Shown: one piece after another, positions 12,101-22,080 of the stretch
Layout: each line of letters starts with the position of its first letter
Position numbering within the stretch: the first letter of the stretch is position 1
Assembly (NCBI RefSeq): GCF_027943255.1
Contig: NC_072896.1
Coordinates: 66,730,501-66,794,500 of the forward strand
Origin: Anastrepha obliqua
Taxonomy: Eukaryota; Arthropoda; Insecta; Diptera; Tephritidae
Reading direction: 5' to 3'
Length of the DNA: 64,000 bases
The notes under the pieces: generated by a model
What the model was told of the DNA's origin: nothing
Seen by the model: only the letters and a program-made list of their open reading frames with translations
Databases searched by the model: none
Made by a program: the position numbers and the translations under genes

Positions 12101-12522
12101 AGATGGCCGCTAGATTTCTTCTACAATATGTTGGATATTGTTTGTGTTGCTGCTTACGTCACTTATTGTGAAAATAATAATACGCTTTCCAACAAAAGCA
12201 ATCGACGCATAATCTGTATGCGCCAGCTTGCATATGAGTTAGCTATGCCGGTGATTCTAGAGCGAGCTTCCAACCAGGAGGTTATGCGAAACCAGGCAAC
12301 CTTGCAGTCAAAAGTTACTTCAAAAAACCAGTAGCGGTGGTGACAACCAACGTCGAGGCGTTACTGGTAGAAAAGTTGTAGTTGGGTCATTCTACATTTG
12401 CAACGAGCAGCCTATTCGTAAGCGAAGAAAGACAAGAAAGTGTTGTGCCGAGTGTAAGAAGCCCGTTTGTGATGAGCACTCAGTAAAGATCAATAAATGT
12501 TTGAATTACGCTAAAGATTAAT
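9195..12522 (+). pseudogene. piggyBac-like transposase pseudogene, three exons
   Basis: Inferred exons: 9195-9226 (ATG, MEKLSGLDLL), 9298-9580 and 11138-12522, with GT-AG introns 9227-9297 (phase 2) and 9581-11137 (phase 1). Exon 2 encodes an acidic N-terminus (SDNEEFESEESANVDEE) reached after a frameshift near 9370-9410. Exon 3 encodes the DDE_Tnp_1_7 transposase domain with RFIGFDD, LTIDEQLFPYRGR (first catalytic Asp), a second-Asp block reading SGRNISMGRFFTTLPLG, and TKAGVDTMDQM (third Asp). The second Asp is replaced by Gly (codon GGC, 11936-11938). Some 60-90 residues appear deleted at about 12006, where LSLVGT joins SEMILVYN. There is a stop near 11266 and frameshifts near 11300 and 12315. 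After the last shift a C-terminal Cys-rich zinc-binding tail (KCCAECKKPVCDEHS) ends at 12522. The enzyme, which would cut and paste at TTAA, must be inactive. Confidence 0.88.
9664..9688. repeat. (TC)n microsatellite
   Basis: About 25 bp of TC dinucleotide repeat inside the long intron of the piggyBac-like gene. Confidence 0.9.
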
Positions 12523-12831
12523 CATTAAGATTTAATCATTTATATGTATTTTTTTATTTATTACTTTTATTCTTTACATTTATTAGTTTTTCACGTATTA
12601 CTGACTGTGCAAATGATGCAATGTCGATGCTTTTTTTTCGTAACAATCACATTGCAAAATGTAATAATTATTATTACATGCAGTATATTTATTCAATAAA
12701 CAATTTAAAAAGAATAAAATTTATAATTAATTACTAATAATACTTACTTACTTTTTATTTGTATAAATACATGAATCCCGTGTTTTCTGTACAGGGATAC
12801 CCGGGTATGTTTAATGCATATTTCGATACAA

Positions 12832-12873
12832 AATAGGCCAAATCACGGCGATCTATGAGAAGGTTGGCCTATT
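12832..12873. repeat. Short hairpin
   Basis: AATAGGCCAA at 12832-12841 is the exact reverse complement of TTGGCCTATT at 12864-12873. A second overlapping pair (CTATGAGAA and TTCTCATAG) extends the structure. It lies just outside the right end of the piggyBac-like element. Function unknown. Confidence 0.5.
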
Positions 12874-12879
12874 TCTCAT

Positions 12880-15584
12880 AGGAAAAAAGTTAATATCGCA
12901 GCATAAGCTACAAACACACGACCCAACTTTCCTCGCATATAAGATGCCATCAAACCACTCTTTGGTCGCCTCCCATTTCGGTCAATTGCCCACATTGCTG
13001 CTTTCTATGCACCTTCTACGTAACTCGATTAAGGTAATAAATATTTATGAGTTATTCTAAGGCACACACAATTTATAAATATATATATATGTATCTATGC
13101 AAGCAAACATGGTATTTGAGTATGTGTGTAATAAATAGTTAGTCTAAAATGTAAGCCAGACCGAAGTGCTGAACAAAACAACATTTATGGCTTTTGAGTG
13201 CCACAAACTGCAGCAAGAGCAGCCGTTAGTTTCGGAAGTTAATACCGGGAGACAATGTCTAACTTTTCATTATCTTTCCTTTTTACGTTAACTCTTATAC
13301 CAATAAATATTTTATTCATTCTAGCATCAACTTATGGACCTCCTTTACATGCAATATTGCCATCAAAATGCGAACGAGAAAACGTCCACACTTGGGATTT
13401 CGTTTTTTTTTATGAGAACTGCTTAATATTCTCTCATCTCTACCTTTAAATGGCTAAAGCATCCGCATATATGTCTCACGCTGCACTCTGCTCACTCGGC
13501 TGCATTCTTCACTAGCTGGTAGCTGTGCTCGTTAGAGCCGTTAAGAAAAATTGTTGAACTAATATTCGTACGTAAGTTTCCATTTTAACGACATGCCACC
13601 ATAGTTAGCCGCTTTTTTTTTCTTTCTTCTTTTACCAGCTTTTTATTTCTTCTCTGTTGTTTTTGTTTTCTTTTACCCATTCCGCGATCCAGCTACTCGT
13701 ATTGCCCTTCGGGTTCCGCTGTTGGTTGACTCTCACTTTTCCTTACACGCTCCTACTGAGATTCTCATTTTTTTATTGCCCCCCTTGGATTGTAAAAAAT
13801 CTGCTTGGCTTTTACTTCTTCTATGACCCATTTTCTTCCACATCTTTTTTCTTTCTATCCTAGTCCTTCGCCACCGCTAAGCAGCATTAAATGGGATTTA
13901 TAGTTTTTTTATTGTCAGCCTTTTCCAATTTCAGCTATTTATTTGTGGCTGGTTTATTACCTCGACCGCGAAAAATATTCATGTAAATGTGATTGTAATT
14001 TAGAATCTTCATAGAACCGAGTCAAACATAATTGAAGAAATTTTAATTTCAAAAGAGATGCAAAGAATTTGAAAACAAGCACCGAAAGCACTGGTGCATT
14101 TGTTTAGCGAAAAAAAACTAAAATTTTCTCATTTAAAGATTGTGTGATTTTTTCTTTAACAAATTCAACCAATTAGCAGTCATTGAAATATTCCATAAAT
14201 AATAGGAAAGAAAATAGTAAGGTGTTTGTTGAAACTTCAACTGTTTTTTTTGGGTAATTATAGTGTCTCTTGTTAAGAGTTCGTAGTTAGATCCAGCAGA
14301 TTCTATATAACATTTAGCTCTTCTAGCCATTTACTACGCAAAAATACTTGGCTTTTATCTTCAATTCTAAAAAAATTATTATTATATTTGCTTGTCTGGC
14401 TCCGAAATCTGTATATTTCTACTTTTATTCACTGAGTTTTCTAAGTCTCACACTCTTAATTAGAGATTTTCAAAGTTCCCATATTTGGCTACATCACAGT
14501 TGCAGTATACCTGCAAACCGTAGAGATTGAACATGGCTGAAGCATGGACCGCCTTAGAACTTGCTGACTTTTCACGGAAGCATTTGCAGTGAGCAATGGC
14601 TGGATAAATCTGTATGAGCTTATTTTTAGATACAGAGAAATGGAAGCTGATATTATTTCGGCGCTCAAAGCAATTATACACCAACTTCTCATATATAAGT
14701 GTAAAACGGCTTAAATAAGGAATTTTCCATTTATTAATAACGGGAAGGATGATGTCATTTCCATTCATTTTATTTGATCATTTCGCTCGTACTCTTTTGA
14801 TCTCAATAATAGTTAGAAGGTATATTTGATGATTAATAAATAAATACCTTTATTCCTGAATCGCATATTTTCCACACATAAATAGTGCAATTTCGGCAGT
14901 CGCGAACTAAATTTTGGATTGCGAAATTTCAAAACAGGTAAATATTGGGAATAAAGTACATATTTCTCAAATTTTAAATAAACTTAATCGCTTTTTAGAT
15001 ATCTAGTCATAGACATGTATAGATGAGGCAAATGCTTCAATAAGTAGTACATCAGTTTCTACACAAGAAATTAATAATGTAGGATATACAGCTTATCCGC
15101 TTCCTTCTGCAGCAAATCTATTTAATTGATATAGTTGGTATAGTTAATAGCAGTGACCCAGAAACTTAATATGAGACCATATAATCCTGAAACCACACCG
15201 CTTTCGCAGAACAGCGTACCTCAGATTATTTTTACAATGGGTTAAAATTTATAACTCTCGACTTTAGTCGAAGAAATACTTCAATTAAGTGTACAAAATG
15301 TTATGGGTCATTGCCTGATATAAGTATTATTTTCTATATTTCATAGTTTAATTTCGCCATATTCAACACTTTAATCCCCTAGCTTCCCTTTTTAGAGTCC
15401 AATATGAACACTTTTTTAAAAGAAGTCGGAAAGTTCCTATTAAATAGTACACATGAGCAAATATTTTTGGTATTGTCGTCAGTTCTTCTAAAAATTAGTT
15501 TATTTTTAGCAGATCAATAATTCAGTGCAAGGCGTCGCATCAAGTACTCGTGCATATAGTTAAATGCTAGCGCAGTATTATTCA
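12880..15584. other. Intergenic, no recognisable gene
   Basis: AT-rich, with pyrimidine-rich patches (13600-13870, many TTTCTTCT runs) that produce long Phe/Ser/Leu-rich open frames without domain motifs. No inverted-repeat element was recognised. Confidence 0.5.
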
Positions 15585-15898
15585 TTAAGGGGTTATATAC
15601 AGTTAGAAGGCCGAAAAAACCGAATTTTCTAGAATTCTTTTGAGAAAACTTTTAAATTTATTGATCTGAAAATTTGTATATATACTATGTTATCTTTTAA
15701 CTGTATTTTTAGTATTAATATTAGCTCCTCTCAAAAAAAAAATCAATCGAAGGAATAAGCAAAATAAACTTCTTTTGACAAAATGGCGGTTTCTCAAAAA
15801 AAAGATCGATTTTGATCAAAATTTCGGTCTTAAATTGTTTATAAAAAATATATATTTATCGGTGAGAAAAAATATTCGATTAATTACTAAAAAATATA

Positions 15899-17163
15899 TT
15901 GGGTTGGGGATAAAGTAATGTCGTATTTTGTCAATTGAGCGTGACATTTAAACATATCTTGCGTTGTACTTATTGCATCGGGTCACACTAAACGGCAATT
16001 TGAAGACGACAATCTGTACTACAAGTGCATTTTTGACAGAGTTGTGATCGTACGTTTCAGTCTTAAGTTGTAGCGCGTCAAAGATGGAGTTCACCAAGCA
16101 AGAAATTCGTCATATTTAACGTTTTTACTACCTTAGACGTAAAAATGCAACGAAGGCGGCGGCAAAAATTTGGGAAGTTTGTGGGCCTGATACGATTCGC
16201 ACAGCACAGCGTTGGTTCGATCGATTTCGTTCTGTTGTAGTAGATGTCGAAGATGCACGCCGTACTGGTACGCCAATCGTCGTAGAGACTAATAAAATCG
16301 TTGAAATTATCCAAAGAGACCGGCATGTGAGCATTCGCTCGATTAGTCAGGAACTAGGTGTAGACCACAAAACCGTTTGGAACCATTTGCAGAATATTGG
16401 ATTCCAAAAAAAGCTGGATGTTTGGGTACCACATGTGTTGACGCAAAAAAATCTCTTGGACCGAATCAACGCTTGCGATTCTCTGCTAAAACGGAACGAA
16501 CTTGACCCATTTTTGAAGCGGATGGTAACTGGCGATGAAAAGTGGATCACGTACGATAACGCCAAGTGAAAAAGATCGTGGTCGAGAAGCGGCGAGCCCG
16601 GATTGGCCACCAGAAAGGTTTTGCTGTATGTTTGCTGGGATTGGAAGCGAATTATCCACTATGAGCTGCTCAACTATAGCCAGACTCTTAATTCGCTCCT
16701 GTACTGTGAGCAACTTGACCGTTTGAAGCAGGCGATTGACCAGAAGCGGCCAGAATTGGTCAGTAGGAATGGTGTTGTGCTCCACCAGAACAACGCTCGT
16801 CCTCACACATCTTTGATGACCCGTCAGAAGCTACGGGAGTTCGGATGGGATGTCCTATCGCACCCACCATATAGTCTGGACCTAGCACCAAGTGACTATC
16901 ATCTCTTCCGGTCCATGCAAAACGCCCTTGGTGATACCAAGTTATCCTCAAAAGAGGCGTGCGAAAGCTGGTTGTCTGAGTTTTTTGCAAATAAGGAGGG
17001 GGGGTTTTATAAAGGGGGGATAATGAAGTTGCCTTCTAAATGGCAACAAGTTTGCGAATGAAACAGGTCATATTTGACTTCAATCAGATAATTCTAAGTA
17101 TGTACGTTAAATAAAGCGTCAAATTTCGATCACAAATACGACATTTTTTCCCCCCCAACCCAA
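15899..17163 (+). mobile_element. mariner element, complete ends (mellifera-like)
   Basis: A 1265-bp element with terminal inverted repeats: TTGGGTTGGGGATAAAG at 15899-15915 and, on the right, the complement TTGGGTTGGGGGGG at 17150-17163. ATGTCGTATTT follows inside both ends. TA dinucleotides flank both sides (15897-15898, 17164-17165), the mariner target duplication. It is inserted inside the TTAA-flanked MITE. The TTGGGTTGG start is typical of the mellifera subfamily. Confidence 0.9.
16084..17061 (+). pseudogene. mariner transposase pseudogene (mellifera-like)
   Basis: Reads MEFTKQEIRHI, an in-frame stop near 16118, then FYYLRRKNATKAAAKIWEVCG, the second helix-turn-helix (RSISQELGVDHKTVWNHLQNIG), KLDVWVPHVL, TGDEKWITYDN (first catalytic Asp), a stop near 16567, then KVLLYVCWDWK, HQNNARPHT, HPPYSLDLAPSDYHLF (third Asp) and a terminal KWQQV. 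The residue expected to be the second catalytic Asp is Asn (codon AAC, 16789-16791), so the DD34D triad is broken as well as the frame. Full length is otherwise kept, about 325 codons. The transposase would have excised and inserted the element at TA sites. Confidence 0.9.
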
Positions 17164-17433
17164 TATTTAAGAAGCTCGTGATAAAATTTGACACTAACCT
17201 GTTCAGCCGTTTTCGAGTAATGTTGGTCACCGACTTTGAATACATCGTTTAAAGAAAAACGCGTTTAAAGTTTAAAAAACACTGAGTCTAAGTCTGAAAA
17301 GCCTTTTCAATTTTCCTTCAAAAATATTCATCGGAACAATATTAAATTTTCTGTGTGTATTCTTAAATATAAGTACATTAAGAAAAAAATCAATAGATTT
17401 GTTTGAAAATGCTAACTGTATATAACCCTTTAA

Positions 17434-18154
17434 ATAGCTGTATATCTTTGAACATAAATCAAAAACTTATGGGAATCCTATTCTGAAATCCTCAGTGGTT
17501 ACTGAGTATAATCGACGACATTAAAAAAAAAATAGGAAAAAATTATTATAGGGCTTTTATTCTTCTTAAATTTCTAAACAAGTTTTTTTTTTTTTTTTAA
17601 TTTAATAAAAGAGTATAATTTACTTCTTAAATAATTTTTTTTAGCTAGTGTGTATTATTCTAAAAAATTAAACAAAAATAATTTTATAAAAATGTTAAAA
17701 AGAATTTTAAATAAATCTCAGAACTACTAATTTTTTCCAACATTCTTCTAGTTTACTCCTTATTATACCCTACTCGGATGCCGAAGCTATATGGATCTTT
17801 CAAAAAACGATACTGTTGAGCACTTTGTAAATGCCCGAGCTTGGCAGCCAGATGATTAAGGTCACTGGATACTCCTTTCTTCGACAACCTGGGACAGTGC
17901 ACCAATCAAAATCTCACGAATCTTCTCCATTTCGTCAACAGCTCTGACTGCCTGTAGATATCTGCTTGTTGGAGATGCTACTTGGAGAGTGCCAGAGTGG
18001 TACTTCAACCATTTCACTTACCTACCTTGACAAAAAAGACAAGCTTGCTGTGAAGTTTTGTCAAGCTCGGGCGACTGATACGACGGCTGTTGGGAACCAA
18101 GGATCTCTAAATTACAGCTGATAAATGGACAATTTATGCCCATTGGTACCCGCG
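17434..18154. other. Intergenic, no recognisable gene
   Basis: AT-rich to 17750, with long T runs at 17582-17600. The part from 17760 is less AT-rich and contains GTGCCAGAGTGGTACTTC (17988-18005). It could be repeat-derived, but I cannot assign it. Confidence 0.35.
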
Positions 18155-18680
18155 TACGATGAAGTATGTTGATTTGTGGTCAGTTGTTGTTATTGTTGAA
18201 ATAATTCATCAAGCTCTGCCTGTGCGTTGTGGTCACCGGTTGTCATCGTATATCTCATCTTATGTTGTTTCGACGGGTTGGCATGTGAACAGATGGTTAG
18301 TGTCATGTCAGGTATCTTTGCATGCCGGTTATAAGTTGAGTAAAGCGTTTTGCCTGCGTTGGCTGGTGGTTGGACTCCTATGGCGGCATTCGGAGGGCGG
18401 AAGCTTAAACTGCCGAAGGTGGTAAAGGACTCACGATGCATGCCGCTTAATGCTTGTCTATGTACTATTTAGTCCAGTGGATGTGCCCGGTCCTGGATCT
18501 CGTCGGTGTAGTTGAAGAGATGCCTCCTAACTTGCCTAGGATGTGTTTCAGTTTCCAGAAAATTGCCGCAGAGGTGGTTTCTGTCTACCGTATTGAACCT
18601 CACTTGTGACCAGTCATGCTCGTTTTGTGTCCGATAACTTATATTAGGGTTACTTATGTTTACTTCCATTTAAAATCAGT
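18155..18680. other. Unassigned GC-richer segment, possibly retroelement-derived
   Basis: Base composition rises clearly above its surroundings, and open frames of 66-88 codons occur on both strands (18159-18425 plus, 18469-18669 minus). None contains a domain I recognise. The composition contrast suggests an inserted sequence, perhaps a retroelement 3' region, but neither ends nor target duplication were found. Confidence 0.25.
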
Positions 18681-20145
18681 ACATTTTTACAATCAAGTGG
18701 TTTGGTTTACTGGGTGTCCTTAATGTATATTTTATTGGCTTTCACGTTGCGACGCCTAATCCTTTTCTATTGCCGAAATTGCCCATTTCATAGTACTTCC
18801 ATGCAGCTGTGCGCCAATCCTTTGCTTGGTTCACCATGAACATTGCTACGGGCGACAATACCATATTTTATTAACTTGCATCTATTTCCGTTACCATTTG
18901 CATTTTGGTGTGAGACAGTTTCTTTCGTCACTCTTGGTTTTTTATAGGCTAACATTTGTCAATGTTAATTGAAAACTTATTTGATGGTGCATAAAAATAA
19001 TATCGGTGGCGACTTTTATGGCTGCTAAGGGAAACCCAAGTAGCACTTGGAAAAATCAGGATATAAATGCTGATAGAAGGTGTAATATGTGTAATGTGTG
19101 TATGTAGACTGTAAAATATGTTATGTGCAGTAGTGAACCACGATTCAATCATTAAAGGTTCGTAAGTAAACAGCCTTCTCGCTCAGACTTGACAATTCGG
19201 CTCTCTAAGTTTAGAGTTTATTTTGTTTTATGTTTTATTAAAAACAAATTTAAATTGTAGTAAAAATTAAATTTTTTATGCGAATTATATGGTCGGCAAT
19301 ACTCTTGACATTTTGATACCTTGGTTTGTTATTATTCGTTGAAAATTGTTTGTCTGTTTGCAAATATTCAAGTAGGTTAATTATAACAGCTGATCATTTT
19401 GTAAATTTATAACGTTTTTTTTATTTTGGGTCAGGTATATCTTAATTCTACTGTACTTCTGCTGCAAAAAAACCGTTTGTGAATTTTCATACCTGCACAA
19501 AGGTCCCGATCAGGCATCAGAACTTTTTGCTAAGCCTTTCATTAATAGATTTTTCCGCAAATTTAATTCCGAAAACTTTGCAAATACTCCAGTTAGTAAG
19601 TTTCCTGGGATATTTGGAAATAAATTGTTAAACAAGTTTTTCTTTAAGCGTTTAGAGCTTTATATATGCGTAAATGCAGCGCCCCTTTATCAGCACGTTT
19701 TATTGTGGCCATCTTTTGTCTATAATAACGAAAATTTCCTTCAAAATTATATTACATCAAGTAGGAGGAAAAAGATTATCGGTGAAAAATCCACTATTTT
19801 TACGAAATTTTTTACGCAAATGGCTTAAAATTATTGTACAGTCGATCTTTGCCTCCAGCGTGATGCTATGACTATTAATATCCCGGTCAACCTCGATTAT
19901 TTCAGTAATTTTATCGACATTATCGATCTTTTTTTTAACATCAGAAATGCCTGAACGGAATCAACGAAATCAAAATTGCACGAAATTAGCTGTTCCAGTA
20001 TCGACACCATTCACAGTTTCAACGGCCTGGATTGCATTTTTACCTTTATCAAAGGAAAACTGTTAAGTGTACCGAATTTTCTATTTGTTAACTTTCATTG
20101 TTAACATGGAAATTATGGATTTATTTTTCCCTAAACTGATATATA
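18681..20145. other. Intergenic, no recognisable gene
   Basis: AT-rich sequence with no coding motif or inverted repeat that I could recognise. Confidence 0.5.
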
Positions 20146-21463
20146 CAGGGTGACTGACGAATTTTGCTACATTAAGAAACTCAAATAACTTTTTTTTAGT
20201 GTATGGAATTCATTTATTTTTTTTTTCTAGTTGAAGGTCATTAAATTTTATTAAATGTAGCTTAACTAGTTTTAAAAATAATTGAATTTAAATGCCCCCC
20301 ATGCTCGTTGACACAAGTGCGGCATCTTAGTAAAAAGTTGTTCATTGCTGCTTTGAGAGTTGCGACAGGAATAGTCGCAATTGTTGCCCGAATGGATTAT
20401 TTTAGTTCATCCGAATTTGTTGGCTTTGTTTTATAAACTTCTTGTTTACATAAACCCCACAAGAAAAAGTCAGGTGCAGTAAGGTCAGGCGACCTGGGGG
20501 GCCAACGAAATTCGGAGTTTCTTGAAATCAGTTTATTGGGAAATTTTCGTCGCAACTCTGTCATAACAGTCTGGGCTATGTGAGACGTTGCCCCATCTTA
20601 TTGGAACCACACAGAGTTGAAAGGAATTCTCTTTCGGCGTAGTTCTGGATGGAAAAATTCTTTCAGCATTTTCAAATAACGGTCTCCAGTAACCGTAACG
20701 GTGTGACCATTTTCTTAAAAAAAATAAGGCCCGACAATACAGCGTGAAGAAACCGCACACCACACTGTCACGCGAAGAGGATGCAATTCCGTCTCGTGGA
20801 GTATCTGTGGGTTAGAAGTACTCCATATTCGACAATTTTGTTTGTTCACATTGCCGTTTAAATCGAAATGGGCCTCATCAGACATGAAAAGGCAGTTTAA
20901 CATGTTTTGGTCTTCTTCCACCATTTGCAGGATCTTCTGGCAAAATTCCAAGCGAATCAGCAAGTCTGCTGCATTCAGTTTGTTAACCATTTGAATTTTG
21001 TAGGGAAATAAGTCTAAATCTTTGTGCATTATTGTTTGCAAAGACTGTCGGCTGACACCAAGTTGAGCAGATAAGCTTCTTGTTGAAACCCTTGGATTGC
21101 TTTGTATAGCTGCAGCTACAGCAGCGATCGTTTCCTCCGTCCGAACTGGTGGGTTTCGATGATAAGGCCTTCTTGCGACTGTTCCTTGCTCAGCAAAATT
21201 ATTCACCAGTCTCATTATGGTCCATCTGCTCGGGGGATCGCCGCCAAACATCCGCCTGTACTCTCTCTGTACCAAAACTACGGACTCCAGTGCGTGATAG
21301 CGGCGGACTATCCAAATTCTTGTTTGCGTGTCCCAGTTATCCATTTTAATAAATTTTAAAGATCAATCTGCAAATTAAAACAAAAATGGAACAGATAACT
21401 TACAATAAAAAGAAAAAAAGTTATTCAATTTTTTTTTGGTAGCGCCTTTTATCAGCCACCCTG
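20146..21463 (-). mobile_element. Tc1/mariner DD41D element, complete ends
   Basis: A 1318-bp element flanked by TA on both sides (20144-20145 and 21464-21465). The left end is CAGGGTGACTGACGAA; the right end in reverse is CAGGGTGGCTGATAAA. The imperfect inverted repeat continues with a GCTAC block and a shared AATAACTTTTTTT. The transposase runs on the minus strand. The CAGGGTG ends and TA duplication fit the Tc1/mariner superfamily. Confidence 0.92.
20262..21344 (-). pseudogene. DD41D (rosa-type) transposase, three in-frame stops
   Basis: 361 codons from ATG 21344 to the natural TAA at 20262, in a single frame. Domains: helix-turn-helix (VQREYRRMFGGDPPSRWTIMR), linker (VRTEETIAAVAAAIQSNPRVS), second helix-turn-helix (LSAQLGVSRQSLQTIMHKDL), then the DDE domain with MSDEAHFDLNG, NKQNCRIW, DGATSHIA and LTAPDFFLWG, ending NEHGGHLNSIIF. 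There are 41 residues between the second and third Asp, the spacing reported for rosa-type elements. Three premature TAA codons sit at codons 210, 249 and 316 (20715-20717, 20598-20600, 20397-20399). All three are in phase and no frameshift is evident. All three catalytic Asp remain. It is non-functional as it stands but only lightly decayed. Confidence 0.92.
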
Positions 21464-21465
21464 TA

Positions 21466-21829
21466 TGTTGTGTTGGGTATTAATAATTGGTACTTAAAAT
21501 TTTATTTTGCACAGTTTTTCGTTTCAAGATAGTTGCAAAATCCACCTAATTCGCATGTGAGAAAAACAAAAGTAGTGCTCGAGGCCAACAATTCAAATGC
21601 CGATATCACCAAACCTGAGGCAATATTTGAATGTGACTAATTGTAGAATGTCGTGCATTTATATTTCTTAAAATTGGTTTGGATTTGCTCGATAGCGCTC
21701 GCCATTCACCGCAAGGGCAGCACCTTTATACATACAGATTTATTTTTTTCAAAGCACATTTCCACAATGTCCATGTTCTGCAGTTAAAAAATCCATGATG
21801 ACTTACCAAATCTTATATATATATATATA
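21466..21829. other. Intergenic, no recognisable gene
   Basis: AT-rich, ending in a TATATATATATATA run (about 21815-21830) that abuts the 3' end of the next SINE and may be its tail. Confidence 0.4.
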
Positions 21830-21830
21830 A

Positions 21831-22080
21831 TTGGCGCGTACACCCTTTTTGGGTGTTTGGCCGAGTCCCTCCTCCTATTTTTGGTGTGCGTCTTGATGTT
21901 GTTCCACAAATGGAGGGACCTACAGTTTCAAGCCGACTCGGAAAGGCAGATATTTTTTATGAGGAGCTTTTCCATGGCAGAAATACACTCGTAGGTTTGC
22001 CATTGCCTGCCGAGGCGCGACCGCTATTAGAAAAATGTTTTTCCTAATTTTGGTGTTTCACCCGAATGGTAATCACGCCA
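21831..22080 (-). mobile_element. tRNA-derived SINE, copy 3
   Basis: Sense on the minus strand. The 3' end is well kept: read in sense, AAAAAGGGTGTACGCGCCAA followed by a TATATA tail. The body (GTGTTTGGCCGAGTCCC, GATGTTGTTCCACAAATGG, TGCCATTGCCTGCCGAGG) is intact. The tRNA-like head is internally deleted: TGGTGTTTCAC joins directly to CCGAATGGTAATCACGC, so the B box is missing. Confidence 0.9.

Larger units (their letters stand above)
8744..12810 (+). mobile_element. piggyBac-like DNA transposon, decayed
   Basis: Region attributed to one piggyBac-superfamily element around the transposase pseudogene at 9195-12522. The left margin carries the 16-bp palindrome ACCCGGGTACCCGGGT (8744-8759) followed by ACCCC. 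Near the right margin (about 12795-12807) the sequence GGGATACCCGGGTAT read in reverse gives ACCCGGGTATCCC, against ACCCGGGTACCCC on the left, so these look like degenerate terminal inverted repeats. TTAA lies just outside the right motif (12810-12813), as expected for piggyBac insertion, but a clean TTAA on the left was not found. The exact ends are therefore uncertain by tens of bases. Confidence 0.65.
15589..17429. mobile_element. TTAA-flanked non-autonomous element (piggyBac-type MITE), split by a mariner
   Basis: The left end GGGGTTATATACAGTTAG (15589-15606) and the right end, reverse complement of 17412-17429, AGGGTTATATACAGTTAG match at 17 of 18 positions. TTAA lies immediately outside both ends (15585-15588 and 17430-17433). 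TTAA target duplication plus short inverted ends is the piggyBac superfamily pattern. Removing the nested mariner (15899-17163) leaves about 575 bp of AT-rich non-coding DNA. The TIR differs from that of the piggyBac-like element at 8.7 kb, so a different family would have moved it. Confidence 0.85.

Noticed and set aside
13255..13863. Small secreted or membrane proteins suggested by hydrophobic open frames
   Set aside because: The sequence is pyrimidine-rich, which gives Phe/Leu/Ser-rich frames by composition; there are no splice or promoter signals and no family likeness.
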